A DNA stretch of 64,000 nt, taken from Hexactinellida sp. DTS-2022. Its lineage: Eukaryota; Porifera; Hexactinellida. The notes under the pieces were generated by a model that did no database searches, had not been told where the DNA came from, and saw only the letters and a list, made by a program, of their open reading frames with translations. Positions within the stretch are counted from its first letter, which is position 1, and every line of letters starts with the position of its first letter. The translations under genes were made by a program, and so were the position numbers. Location: positions 7,378,001-7,442,000 of the forward strand of contig JAPNXP010000002.1 of the NCBI GenBank assembly GCA_028753945.1, given 5' to 3'. Below are positions 12,103 through 22,488 of this stretch, piece after piece.

Positions 12103-12580
12103 CACTCCCCTACCAAAAGTATTCGTACTCCATAAGCATTTCCATAGAAAATAGTAATATAGTGTGTCAATAATAATGTTTATTGTACACTAAATACATG
12201 GAATATTGCAATTTAGATTTCATATTCGTATTCTACGCATTCAAAATATACATTTAAGAAGCTTTGAAGTCTATTAGCTACTGATTAGGTTGAAAATTAT
12301 CATCCTATGCCACCATGTACCACTTATTCCCATCTTGTACCATGGGGACAAATGGAAGAAGTGGTACATGGTGACACCGGATGATAATTTTCAAACTAAT
12401 AAATATGTAATTGAGTTGAAAGCTTCTACAATGGTCAATTCTGTGGCGTAGAATACGATTCTGAAACCAAAGTGGCGACATCTCATAGAATTTGTATACA
12501 TTAGCGATAAATATTAGAGTTATATAGTACTATTTCCATAGGAAATTTTTGGGTGTACGAATACTTTTGGTAGGGGAGGG
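12103..12580. mobile_element. Tc1/mariner-type MITE, copy 1, 478 bp
   Basis: TA lies outside both ends (12101-12102 and 12581-12582). Both inverted termini contain CCTACCAAAAGTATTCG, the CAAAAGTATTCG block being typical of Tc1-like elements. The interior holds a second inverted repeat around GTACCATGGGGAC, and no coding capacity is seen. A second copy lies at 35409-37934. Confidence 0.85.
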
Positions 12581-12858
12581 TATATCAAAGGTGAATGCGA
12601 ATGAATGCAAATTCATATACGTATATACTATTTCCATTGTGGAATCACATAAATTCTTTTAGAAGGCTCATTAATAAACCGAAGCTTAGTAAATGTATTA
12701 ATTAATTAAGAATAAGCAGAACTTGGTCTTGATGTGATATTATGGTATCATTTGTCAAATAATTATTTATCCGGTTATCCGGCTGGATAACCGGATAATT
12801 GATCACCGGATATCCGGATCCGGCCGGAGTAGAGAATCTCTAATCCGGTACAGCTCTA

Positions 12859-13103
12859 ATATCTATACAAGAAAACCTGCACCAGACATTACAACTACAG
12901 AAGAAATGGACAGTTAATGACCAAAGGGCTTTGGAAATTCACTTTATATTCGGAGAGATAGTCATCCTTTAATTCTTATACAAATACAAATGCGACCGTT
13001 ATCCGGCAGGATAGTTGTTCATATTCGGTTCCGGCAGGATATCCGGTAACTGGCCGGATACAGCCGGATATCGGATTTGAACCGGATATCCGGTACAGCC
13101 CTA
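12859..13103 (+). mobile_element. Internally deleted hAT fragment with right terminus
   Basis: The plus strand at 12870-12960 matches the N-terminal coding part of the hAT copy B (QKKWTVNDQRALEIHF-like). It is joined directly to a terminal region (12975-13103) that mirrors the left terminus at 9733-9860 almost throughout, ending GGATATCCGGTACAGCCCTA. This looks like a deletion derivative of the same hAT family. Confidence 0.65.
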
Positions 13104-13758
13104 ATATATACTTATAAGCCCTCCTCCACTCGAGGAATAGACAATTTCTTTATTTATTCTGTTTTTTGTATTTTTATACATTCGTTCGAGTGATTGATCA
13201 TAGTTCCAAATTACATAATATTGATTTCCTATATGACTGAATAAATGTTCACCTCAGAATCAAACAAACCACAGTATTTAAGTGCTAATCAAGCTTTATT
13301 TATTCGATAGATATTCAAAACTGAGACAAGTTCTTGGACAATTTCAATCTTGGTGTAAATTTTTCGATCTTGTTGTAATTTTTGTACCAAGATTTTTGGG
13401 AGTTAGACCACGATTCGGTCGGCCGCGGCCGCTGCAGTGTTGAGTTACACCAAGGTCGCTGCTGATTTACACCAAGGTCTCAACTTAAAAAAAACAACCT
13501 GTACTATATACTAGTTATTTAATCTGGTGAAACCTATACATGAATGAATTATGATTACTTTGCGTTTTTGTATCCAAATTTTACAACCATTCTCCAAGAT
13601 GTATTTTATACGCTAAATTTGGCGTCGCATACGTACTAGTATACTCTAATAATGCTGAACACATAGACATCAAATGCCTTTTTATTTTTTGTTTTGCGGA
13701 CTGAAGTTGGTACGTCTTCGGGAATCAAAATAATTTCTAAAATTAGGACATTGCATTA
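13104..13758. other. No gene recognised
   Basis: AT-rich except for a GGCCGCGGCCGCTGCAG stretch near 13420-13436. That is followed by two copies of a TTACACCAAGGTC block. No element boundary or coding pattern can be fixed. Confidence 0.45.
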
Positions 13759-14368
13759 CAGTGGAATCCCGCGTATCGGGGCACTCGCTTATTCGGGGCA
13801 CCCCTCGTAACGAAGCAGTCGTTTGGGAATTTGGTTTTTTCCCATTAAAAATAACCCCGTATATCGGGGCGCCATTCACTTATCGGGGCACTCCACCGAA
13901 GATTATTTCTCTTGAGTAACATACTTTTACTTTTGAGCAGCTTAGTATTCTTAGTAATGGCCGCTAAGCGTCACCCAGTCACGCTAGAGACTCGTGCTTT
14001 GGTAATCGGGGGAGTTTTTCAAAAATAAAATCCGTGAATATCATAGATTTGTGACTCCTAGTGTAGGTAAAGTATAATGTGAATTGTAATGTGTAATACT
14101 GCTTAAATATCAGCCTTGACTCTAGGTTTTGACTATATGTGATGATTTGTTGTGTAGGTGCTAACTTAATTGTTTTAACCAAACATATTGGAGTTTTCTT
14201 AGAACCCCGCGTATCGGGGCACTCTCAGGGACGTCGCCACGGGGGGGGGCATAGGGGGGCAATGCCCCCCCTGGTAGAAATCCTCGCCCCCGGGCAATGC
14301 CCCCCCCTGGTAAAAATTTCGTGTCCCGAGACATATCCCCCTGCTAAATTATTGCCAAATAACGTTAT

Positions 14369-14372
14369 ATGT

Positions 14373-14433
<61 letters not shown>

Positions 14434-14442
14434 CATTATTAT
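14369..14442. repeat. ATT microsatellite, left half
   Basis: An (ATT)n tract of about 74 bp ends exactly where the Ginger element begins. The other half resumes at 19806, so one microsatellite was split by the insertion. Confidence 0.9.
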
Positions 14443-14705
14443 TGTTGCAGTGTATATGCACTTTCGGTGTACATGCATGTGCACCAGTGTACATGCATGT
14501 ACACTGGTGTATATGCACTTTGAGAAGTCACTTTTAATTTAGTGCATATACACCAGTGTAAACGCACTGGAAATATATATTTTAGATAATGGGCGGCTAA
14601 AATGTGAACTTTTGAACAATAACTAAATAACAATGTCTCCAATTATATTTGTCAAATTTCTAGATTATAATTGGGTTATATTAATTTATTATTTGTAATT
14701 GTTAA

Positions 14706-16287
14706 GGAGATAGATGCGTGGGTTTATGTATATTATTAAATAATGCAAAAGACTTGTTTAAGCTTTCCAACTATACTTTGATACACTATCTATCGAATTC
14801 CGAAAGAAAATTTCGAATTGGACATTTTTTAACCTTTTTGAAGTCACCAAAGGTCAAAATCATAGTCTTATAAAATATTATGGCCATAGAGTAGTAAATA
14901 ATTGTAAATTCATGAAAAATGATATTTTATATTTTAAACACTCCTAGCTATACTTTGACATGGTATCTATCCAATTCCGAAAGAAAAATTTGTTTCGGAC
15001 ATTTTCTTTATCTTTTTGACGTCACCAAAGGTCAAAATCACCGTCATTTTGTACAAATACATTCCGTTTCATTTTCCCGGGGAGTGACCTTTGTATAGCT
15101 CGCATATCTCAAAAAGTATTAGTCGTAGAGAAAAAAACTATCCCTCAAAAATGAGCCTTGTCAGTTGTTCTTGGGATTTTGCCGTGTCGATTTTCAATTT
15201 TAATGCAAAGTTTTAGAGTTAATAATTTTATAATGCCAAATTTCCGATAAAATCGAGTGATTATTTGAAAATCTATAGAAAAAAAGAATCAAACCGATTT
15301 CGAAAATTCTGTGTGGCAAAATCCCTTGTACTTTTGTAGTAGAGTTAAACTTGCACTATAATAGAACTTGCGCCAAATAGAGTAAATAGCTATAACTTTT
15401 ATTGACTAGTATGGATTCACTATTAGGCTAAACTTCGACTATGAATTTCTAATTCCAATTTTTCGATTTTTGAAATTCTGAGCATCTACGTCCTTCTTAG
15501 AATTACTAGTACTGTTCAGGCTCTTCTCCCCTACTGAACCCCTAAACACCCCAATTTTTCGAAAAATCGAGGTCTTTCCTGAATGTTGCATATAATATAT
15601 GTTTAAATGCTTCTGCAAAGTTTGAGCAAATTCTATTCAATAAAAAACAAATTATGCCCAGCCAAAGTTTTCGTAATGAAGAAATCTCATTAGAAAAATC
15701 TCGGGGATCAGCAAAACCTGACCCCAATTAATATAAGTTGGTAAGAACAGTGTCCATAGTAGAGCTCTGAACTGTAGTGGAATCAATGGGTAAATTTATT
15801 AGGTAGGGAGCTATGAAGAGCTTTTCCAAAAATAAAACATAAATATATGTAACACTAATAAAATAGGCCTATGATAAATGTTTGATAGCCAAAATTTGCG
15901 AAAATTCCGAAGGGATGACGTGTTATAAAGGAAGTTATAAGCATAATTGGGAATCTGGATTCATAGCTCCCTACCAGGATACTTTATACAATTGATCAAT
16001 AAGCATATTAACTTAATATACAACCATAGCAGAATTATCGTAAAGTAACCTGGATAATTTACTATATGGAGCTTTGTATAGGAATCCATATAGTGCTATT
16101 TTTGTAATTGTTCCTATGGGAAAAGTATGCACACGCAAGTTGAGTTTAGAATATTCATAGAATCATTATATGATGTAGTTTTAAAATAACAGTTAAAAAC
16201 GAGTTCGCTCAGTGGGGACGGAGAGCCTTCAATAATACAATAATATTTGGGGGTCATCGGGTGTCGAAAATCTACGCCTCTATCTCC
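14706..16287. mobile_element. TTAA-flanked element, GGAGATAG family, copy 1 (1582 bp)
   Basis: TTAA lies outside both ends (14702-14705 and 16288-16291). The termini are GGAGATAGATGCGT and, read inward from the right, GGAGATAGAGGCGT. Most of the interior matches the 870-bp copy at 20545-21414, including an internal tandem pair beginning CTATACTTTGA about 178 bp apart. It has no coding capacity. It is nested inside the Ginger element, so it inserted later. Confidence 0.85.
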
Positions 16288-16514
16288 TTAATATAGAAGT
16301 GCTCAGTCAAATATTCTTGTGACATGGTGCTCAACCCAGGAGGTCAATCTCCCGTATAATTCTATATATCTTTTCACTAATCCCAAATTTTCAAAATGAA
16401 ACGAAATATGTTTATTAAAAGTTGAAGCCCAAACAATTTTATTTATTGTTAACTAAGTAATATAAGGGTCATATAGAAACACGCTATCTAGCTGCGTCCA
16501 AAACTATCTATTTA

Positions 16515-19098
16515 TTAATTGAAGCATGTTTTTCCCCAATGGCATTTACTATTGCATTTTCGCTCTGCTTTTTTGCAAGGGCATCTGTTTGTTCTGCATT
16601 TCTTGCATCTACAGGCAGAACCTGACTCAATGCCTAGTGAGGCCTTGCGCATCGTTTCTGTTTGCGATATTGTTCTGAGGGGTACATCTTCAGGTGAAAT
16701 TAAATGAGAAGGACATATATTAAATTGACTCCTTAAGTACTTGGTTGATATAGTGCCCTCAACTGTTCCAATAGTGTAGAGATCATTGTCTTTTTGTGTA
16801 ATACAACCTGTTAAATTTCTAGGGCCAATTGAGCTCATCTTGTCAGGACAAGTTATAGGTATGAGAATTGAGTCACCTATCTGTCCTTGTTTGAATTTTT
16901 TACTAGAATTACTCAGCATCCTAGTATGGAGTTTTTCTTGGCTTCTCTTGATCCCCAATCTCAATTCATTGCACTTCTCATCCTTTTTCTCATATCACAG
17001 GTTGGACACCAAACTGAGCAAACAAATCCTTCTACTCCTTCAGCATCAGGGCGACCACAAATGATGTGTATGTATCTGAAACATCCCGGACATGAATGTG
17101 CTTGACTCGTCTCTCCCCCACATACTGTACAGTTTATACTAGCTGTACTCGTTGATTCGAAATTCGGCCTATTCGAGTATGAATATCCTTTTGAACTCTG
17201 GGGTCCTGCGAGAAAGTTAGTTTCAAGAGTTGTGTCATATATATTGGCAGTTGACGAACTAGTACTTGTAGGATGAGGACTAGAATATGGGGAACGTGAG
17301 TTGTAAATTTCTACCTCTGAGTTAACTAGATCTGAAGCTAGATAATCGCTGTTTTCATTTATGAAGTTATAGTCCGTTATGATAGTGCCCAGGGGAGGAG
17401 GGAGCGAAATTTGACTTTCGTAATCATCTACTATAGAGGGTCGTGGGAACTTGGAAAGTGGTGAGTAGTGCTCATGAGTTTCCGTCTGATATAAGTGCTC
17501 ATCTATCAGTAGAGGTGTTGTTTCGCGTGTTTGTACTGTATTCACCTAGTAATTATATACTATTAAATTATAGCCTAAATATAGTATTTCCAAATCAACA
17601 CAAGATGGAATTAAGAATATATTCTTCTTTAGGAGCTTACCTCTGATATGAAATTTAGTAGCTCTTCTTCATGATTGATGTTAGACCAATATTCACTTGG
17701 GATATACAATTGACTCAAACCGAAATAGGGTTTCTTTGCAAACACGGCCTCATAAGGAGTCATTCTAATTGTAGTGTGGTAGCTCGTGTTATAATTCCAC
17801 TTGACCCATCTCAAGTATTTAAACCAGCACTGGTCATTGTTGTCCAGCATCATTGCAAATAGAGCATCTTTTACTTCCCTATTAACCCTTTCTACTGCTC
17901 CCTGGCACTCAGGGTGTCGGGGTTTCCCGTGTACAATTTTGGTGCTAGGCCACTTTCCAGCTAATGTGGAGAAGAGTAGTTGATTTTTAAACTCACGACC
18001 ATTATCCGAGTGTAATATCTGCGGTGGTCCTTGCTCACAGAAAATATCAAGTAAACTTTCACAAACTTCACTTGCGGGTTTTTGTCGAAGAGGAGCTAAG
18101 CTCAGTTTCTTCGTGAAATGATCAATATACGTCAACAGAAACTTATAGGGTGTGACATTATCTGGTGACATATTTGCTGATAAATTCATATCACTTAAAT
18201 CAATCAGATCCACTTGGCCTCGGGATAGATAGTTATGCGACGCAATAGGTTTAGTAACTACTGATTTGAGGGATTTCTTAGCTTTCTTTAGATGACAAGT
18301 CTTACATGTGCTTACATACAAGCCGCATATTTCCTCCGTTATACCATAGTACTGTTGTGCAACATTTATATACAACTTAGTTCTTCCAAAATGTTTCCCC
18401 TCAGATTGGTGAATTTTGTCAAGAGTTTCAAATATCTCCTCTATAGCAATGACTCTTTTAGCGGGTAGATCCCCTTTTTCCTTTCTATAGAGAATATGAG
18501 TCCCCTGATAAGAGAACTGATTATAATTTCTTTGAACTCTTGTCCATTTTTCAATCTCGTTCGTTTCAATTGGTCTCGACACTAGTAGTGAACTGATTTT
18601 CTTATTTATTTCCTCCCGAGAGAATATCTGACAAGTAGAGTTTTTCAAAGTGAGCACTTTGTCCAATTTCTCTGTAAATTCCTCATATCGTGTGGGCCCA
18701 GGGTTTGATTCAATATCACCAGATAAAACAAGAATATTTACAAAATAATCATATACATATATTTTAAAGGTGGATTTAGAGAAGGTGGACTTTCTTGATT
18801 TCCGTTTATTGTTACACCTTTTGTTAAATGGAAAAGTAATATTGAGGACAAAAAATTCGGGTGTATGGCGATAGTTGGTGAGTGGAGATGTTAAATTTAT
18901 CGTTGTAGGAGACCTTTGATCAAAAGATATTGTAGATTTTCCACGGGTTTCTTTAAAGGACGCTGGGTTAATTTGATAGCTGGGGGAAACGTCTGGGCAA
19001 TTTTGAAAAAAACTGGGGGAGTTTTGAAAAAAACTGGGGGAGTTTTCATAAAAACTGGGAATGAAGAGAAAAAATGAAAATAATAATAATAAAAACAT
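16515..19098 (-). CDS. Ginger transposase (gypsy-like integrase, 2A motif, PHD-like finger, CXC-like tail), two exons, one frameshift
   Basis: Integrase-type DDE transposase, about 829 aa when spliced. Residues 1-17 are strongly hydrophobic (signal-like). A 2A-like motif lies at 127-135. The zinc-binding H2C2 domain uses H230, H236, C265 and C268. Catalytic residues are D297, D365 (HSDNGREF) and E403 (QGAVERVNRE). Exon 1 ends at 17641; a 95-nt phase-0 intron (17546-17640, GTAAGC...CTAG) follows, supported by the uninterrupted reading of copy 2 here. Exon 2 encodes a PHD-like finger (CTVCGGETS ... CPGC ... HIIC ... CPTC) and a C-terminal CXC-like block (CRCKKCRTNRCPC). Just after the finger (about 16985-16997) one base is missing compared with copy 2, shifting the frame before the last domain. 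It is otherwise open, so the shift may be recent or a sequencing error. Similar domain orders occur in proteins often labelled KRBA2-like. Confidence 0.88.
17546..17640 (-). other. Spliceosomal intron in Ginger transposase gene
   Basis: On the minus strand the donor is GAG|GTAAGC and the acceptor TTACTAG|GTGAAT. The intron is 95 nt and keeps the frame (codon GAG followed by GTG). The related gene in copy 2 reads through this point with a longer continuous coding stretch. Confidence 0.75.
18694..18720 (-). other. 2A-like ribosome-skipping motif GDIESNPGP
   Basis: Minus-strand codons 127-135 of the Ginger transposase read GDIESNPGP, followed by threonine and preceded by VNILVLS. This satisfies the D-x-E-x-N-P-G-P consensus, at which ribosomes fail to form the Gly-Pro bond. 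Skipping would release a ~134-residue N-terminal peptide with a hydrophobic start and restart the integrase at Pro135. Active 2A-like sequences are known from some invertebrate retrotransposons; whether this one works is inference. Confidence 0.8.
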
Positions 19099-19803
19099 TG
19101 TGTAAGTTGAGACTTGTTACTTAGAATGCGAAGTTATTTAAATATAGCCTTTGAAGTAAACCAAGTTGATCGACTATACATCTGATTACTTTTACCTAAG
19201 AGAAGAAGTCCTTATCTTCAAAGTAGTGTACAATTACTTGCAACGAGTAAGTCATTGTTGCATTTTAGTCTTGCTTTCAACCTTGAACACGTTTAGAATG
19301 GATGTGATTGAAATGTGCAAGACTGCATATTAATCTAGGACACTAGGAACTAGGGAACTAATAAAATAATGACAACGGTAGTTAATTTGACATGTATATT
19401 TTCTCACAATTTTACAATAAACGAAAAAAACCTCACAGACGGGATGGGAGTGTGCTTCTTCTGGTTAATTTTCAAACTTGAATACTATTGCATTGTAGAT
19501 ACAAGGAAGGATTTAAATAGAATTCAAAATACATTTAATCTTAGTTCAATAGAATTTAATTAATTAATGTTTGAATTCTAAAGACTTCCAAATAAGAATC
19601 GTCATTAATTAATTACATTTTAGCCGCCCATTATCTAAAATATATATTTCCAGTGCGTTTACACTGGTGTATATGCACTTAATTAAAAGTGACTTCTCAA
19701 AGTGCATATACACCAGTTGTCATGCATGTACACCAAGAAGCTGGTGTACATGCATGTACACTGGTGCACATGCATGTACACCGAAAGTGCATATACACTG
19801 TAA

Positions 19804-19805
<2 letters not shown>

Positions 19806-19874
<69 letters not shown>
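19806..19874. repeat. ATT microsatellite, right half
   Basis: (ATT)n tract abutting the right end of Ginger copy 1 and continuing the tract at 14369-14442. Confidence 0.9.
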
Positions 19875-19925
19875 GGTATATTATTATGTATACAAGCGCG
19901 CTTCGCTTGCTTTCGCTGCGCGAAG

Positions 19926-20386
19926 CAGTGGCGTAACAAACTTTAAATTTTGGGGGGGCAACAGACCCTAAATGGGGGGCAATAAATCTTAGAAGGCAAA
20001 ATGATCTAGAACAATTAGAAATGAAGCTAGGATTACAAAAACTAATAACTATTCCTAGTAGGTATCTAATCATCTAATCTAATATTGCCAGCGCGGGCCA
20101 GCGCGCGATTTATAAATAAAACAAAGTAAGTGCTATAGGTATATTAGAAATGAATGAAGGACTAGTAAAAAATCCAAGACATTAGACTAGTTTGAAACTT
20201 TGAATGTGATGTTTATGGGTGGAGAATATAGTAGTGACACATTTATTCAACAGATAATAATTTTAATGTTCCTATCTGTCACTACTATTCGCTTCGTGGA
20301 ATAAATCATTTTCCAGAGATGGGGGGGCAAGAATTGTAAAATGGGGGGGCAATGCTCCCCCAAGCCCCCCCACAGTTACGCCACTG
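19926..20386. mobile_element. hAT MITE with perfect TSD GCGCGAAG
   Basis: The inverted termini are CAGTGGCGTAAC at both ends. GCGCGAAG lies directly outside both (19918-19925 and 20387-20394). The subterminal regions carry G-tract blocks such as GGGGGGGCAA in both orientations. It has no coding capacity. Confidence 0.9.
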
Positions 20387-20544
20387 GCGCGAAGGCAGAA
20401 AGCACCCTTCTAGTGCCTCATATATCCCAACCAACAAATAACAGAAGTAAACGTTTGTAAATTCCTTATAACGTCTACATCTAAACAACTAATATATACA
20501 CATAGGTTGTTTAACAACATCATATTTGGAATCATCTTACTTAA

Positions 20545-21414
20545 GGAGATAGGCCCGCCGATTTGTCAATCAAACGCTGGATCCAAATAGTATATGATAA
20601 ATACTTCTCGCTGTACCTTGACATGCTTTCTATCTAAATCGGAAAGAAAAATTCGATTCGGACAATTTTTTCACCTTCTTGACGTCTCTAAAGGTCAAAA
20701 TCATCTTCTTATAGAATAATATGGCCATAGAGGGGTAAATAATTGTAAATTCATGAAAAACGATAAATTTAGTTTAACCACTCCTAGCTATACTTTGACA
20801 TGCTATCTATCCAAATCCAAAAGAAAAATTTGATTCGGACATTTTTTTAACCTTTTTGACGTCACCAAAGGTCAAAATCACCGTCATTTTGTACAAATAC
20901 ATTCCGTTAGAATTTCCTGAGAGTGACCTTTGTATTCTTATGTTTATCTCAAAATGTTTAAGTCGTAGAGAAAAAAATTATACCTCAAAAATGATCCTTG
21001 TCAGTTGTTCTTGGGATTATGCCGTGTCGATTTTCAACTTTAATACAAAGTTATAGAGTTAATAATTATATAATGCCAAATTTCTGATAAAATCGAGTGA
21101 ATATTTGAAAATCTATAGAAAAAAAGAATCAAATCGATATCGCAAATTCTGTGTGGCATAATCCCTTGTACTAATGTAGTAGAGTTAAACTTGCACTGTA
21201 ATAGAACTTGCGCCAAATAGAGTAAATAGCTAGAATTTAGAAAGACTAGTATGGATTCACTATTAGGCTAAACTTTGACTATGAATATCTAATTCAAATT
21301 TTCCGATTTTTGAAATTCTGAGCATCCACATCCTTCTTGGAATTACTAGTACTGTTCAGAAATCCAATAATATTTGGGGGTCATCGGGTGTCGAAGATCG
21401 GCGGGTCTATCTCC
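20545..21414. mobile_element. TTAA-flanked element, GGAGATAG family, copy 2 (870 bp)
   Basis: TTAA at 20541-20544 and 21415-21418. The termini are GGAGATAGGCCCGCCGAT and, read inward, GGAGATAGACCCGCCGAT, nearly perfect over 18 bp. The interior matches copy 1 over most of its length. The right subterminal block GGGGGTCATCGGGTGTCGAA is shared exactly with copy 1. Confidence 0.9.
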
Positions 21415-22026
21415 TTAATTACTCCATATATAGTCGAAGGAAGTAAGCGGCCACGACCCTTTAAAACATGAAGATTACAAATAATTGATTGGATTTATTA
21501 TTTTTCCCTCGCACAATTAAATTGCAGTTTCAGATTGGCATTCTAAAATGCCGCTTAACAAATGTTAGAGACACTAAATCAATTTATACTGATTGAATGC
21601 TAGCTGCTAATCCATACTGTGCCACGATCGGATTTAATTGGTTAATGGTTTTGTTACTTATTGAGATTGAGGATGTGAATATTTTTCTTAGATATTAGAA
21701 CTTGTTTCTAGATACGTAGTTACCCACCTCCAAGCCAAATTTCAAGTCTGTAGCTCTTAACCAGTTTCTCAATCAATTCCGAACAAACAAACAACAAACA
21801 AAATAACAAACCATTTAGATTTAATAAGATAAAAACTTGATAATTTAATATTATAATCGACTCTCGTTGATACGAATTTTGTGAGGGGGGGGAGGGGGGG
21901 CATGCCCCCCCTGGTAATTTTGCCGCCCCCCCAGGATGAAAAATCCTGGCGACGTCCCTGGGCACTCCCTCGTATCGGGGCGCTGAGCGCTTGGACGGAG
22001 GTGCCCCGATACGCGGGGTTCCACTG

Positions 22027-22488
22027 TAGTAGGAATTTAGTTCCAGTACCATATTTCCTAAATGTTTTATATTTCTGGATGAAATTTGCAGGGAACATGA
22101 ACATTAACAACATATAGAGCATCCGAAATAAGCAATGAAACCTAATTAATGAAAAGTAATTTTTTTCTCTGATGGGGTGGGACGAGGGTTAAATCCGTCT
22201 AAGGCTTCCTAATCCAACGGTGCTATCTGTGGGATAATCCTGGTACAGATAGATAGCTGGTTTTCCAGCGTAAACCCTCCAGGGAATCAGGATGCCTGTC
22301 TGTTAATTGGCCAATGGATTTGTTTTGTTTTTTGTATTATTTTTATTCTAAGTGTTTTATAATATTCTTTTTTTTGTAAGTGCAATTTAGCCTACGGGCT
22401 ACTAATTAAACCTTTTTTTATTTCTGTCTTTCTTTTTAGATGTTTATGATGACATTCTTAAGCTTTATCTAAGTCTTAATATGTAGAC
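22027..22488. other. No gene recognised
   Basis: Positions 22140-22330 are less AT-rich than their surroundings and are followed by T-rich sequence. This might be part of a retroposon, but I see no diagnostic boxes, tail repeat or duplicate. Confidence 0.35.

Larger units (their letters stand above)
9733..12858 (-). mobile_element. hAT element (copy B) with CCGGATATCC-rich termini
   Basis: The left end begins TAGGGCTGTACCGGATATCC and the right end ends CCGGTACAGCTCTA. The subterminal regions consist of repeated CCGGATATCCGG palindromes. The transposase pseudogene lies between them on the minus strand, and a mariner-type MITE (12103-12580) sits between the gene and the right end. I could not find a convincing 8-bp TSD. 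An alternative right boundary is 13103, whose end matches the left terminus better over about 125 bp. Confidence 0.65.
14443..19805 (-). mobile_element. Ginger-type DNA transposon, copy 1 (5363 bp)
   Basis: The left end begins TGTTGCAGTGTATATGCACT; the right end read inward begins TGTTACAGTGTATATGCACT. Inverted homology extends about 160 bp (14443-14605 against 19621-19805), and both arms are rich in GGTGTACATGC hairpins. TTAT flanks both sides, but since the target is an ATT microsatellite the 4-bp TSD is not independent proof. The TGTNR-type ends, 4-bp target and gypsy-like integrase are what defines Ginger1 elements. It carries a TTAA element at 14706-16287; without it the length is about 3.8 kb. 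Confidence 0.9.
14226..21960. mobile_element. hAT element (CAGGGACGTCGCCA ends) carrying nested elements
   Basis: The inverted termini CAGGGACGTCGCCA are perfect at both ends, followed by G/C homopolymer tracts and ATGCCCCCCCTGGTA blocks. The flanking 8-mers are GGCACTCT and GGCACTCC, a 7/8 TSD lying inside the pogo-like element. It contains an ATT microsatellite interrupted by the Ginger element, a hAT MITE at 19926-20386 and a TTAA element at 20545-21414. Without these it would be roughly 1 kb with no transposase. Confidence 0.8.
13759..22026 (+). mobile_element. pogo-like element, host of a large insertion nest
   Basis: The left end CAGTGGAATCCCGCGTATCG and the right end read inward CAGTGGAACCCCGCGTATCG are inverted repeats, each flanked by TA (13757-13758 and 22027-22028). 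Only 13759-14225 and 21961-22026 belong to the element itself; everything between is a hAT insertion and its contents. At 13957 a short frame starts MAAKRHPVTLETRALVI, which resembles the start of the CENP-B/pogo N-terminal helix-turn-helix, but it stops soon after. The original element was therefore about 530 bp and non-autonomous. Confidence 0.7.

Noticed and set aside
13415..13470. GGCCGCGGCCGC stretch as a CpG-island promoter or cloning-vector remnant
   Set aside because: Only about 20 bp are GC-rich, and the neighbouring repeated TTACACCAAGG blocks suggest a transposon end instead; nothing supports a promoter.
14225..14537. Open frames rich in poly-Leu, poly-Asn or poly-Ile around the ATT repeats (also 19667-20073)
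   Set aside because: They are translations of the (ATT)n microsatellite and the palindromic transposon ends, not genes.
14443..19805. LTR retrotransposon instead of Ginger
   Set aside because: The terminal repeats are inverted, not direct; there is no reverse transcriptase, protease or gag, and the integrase-like gene stands alone.
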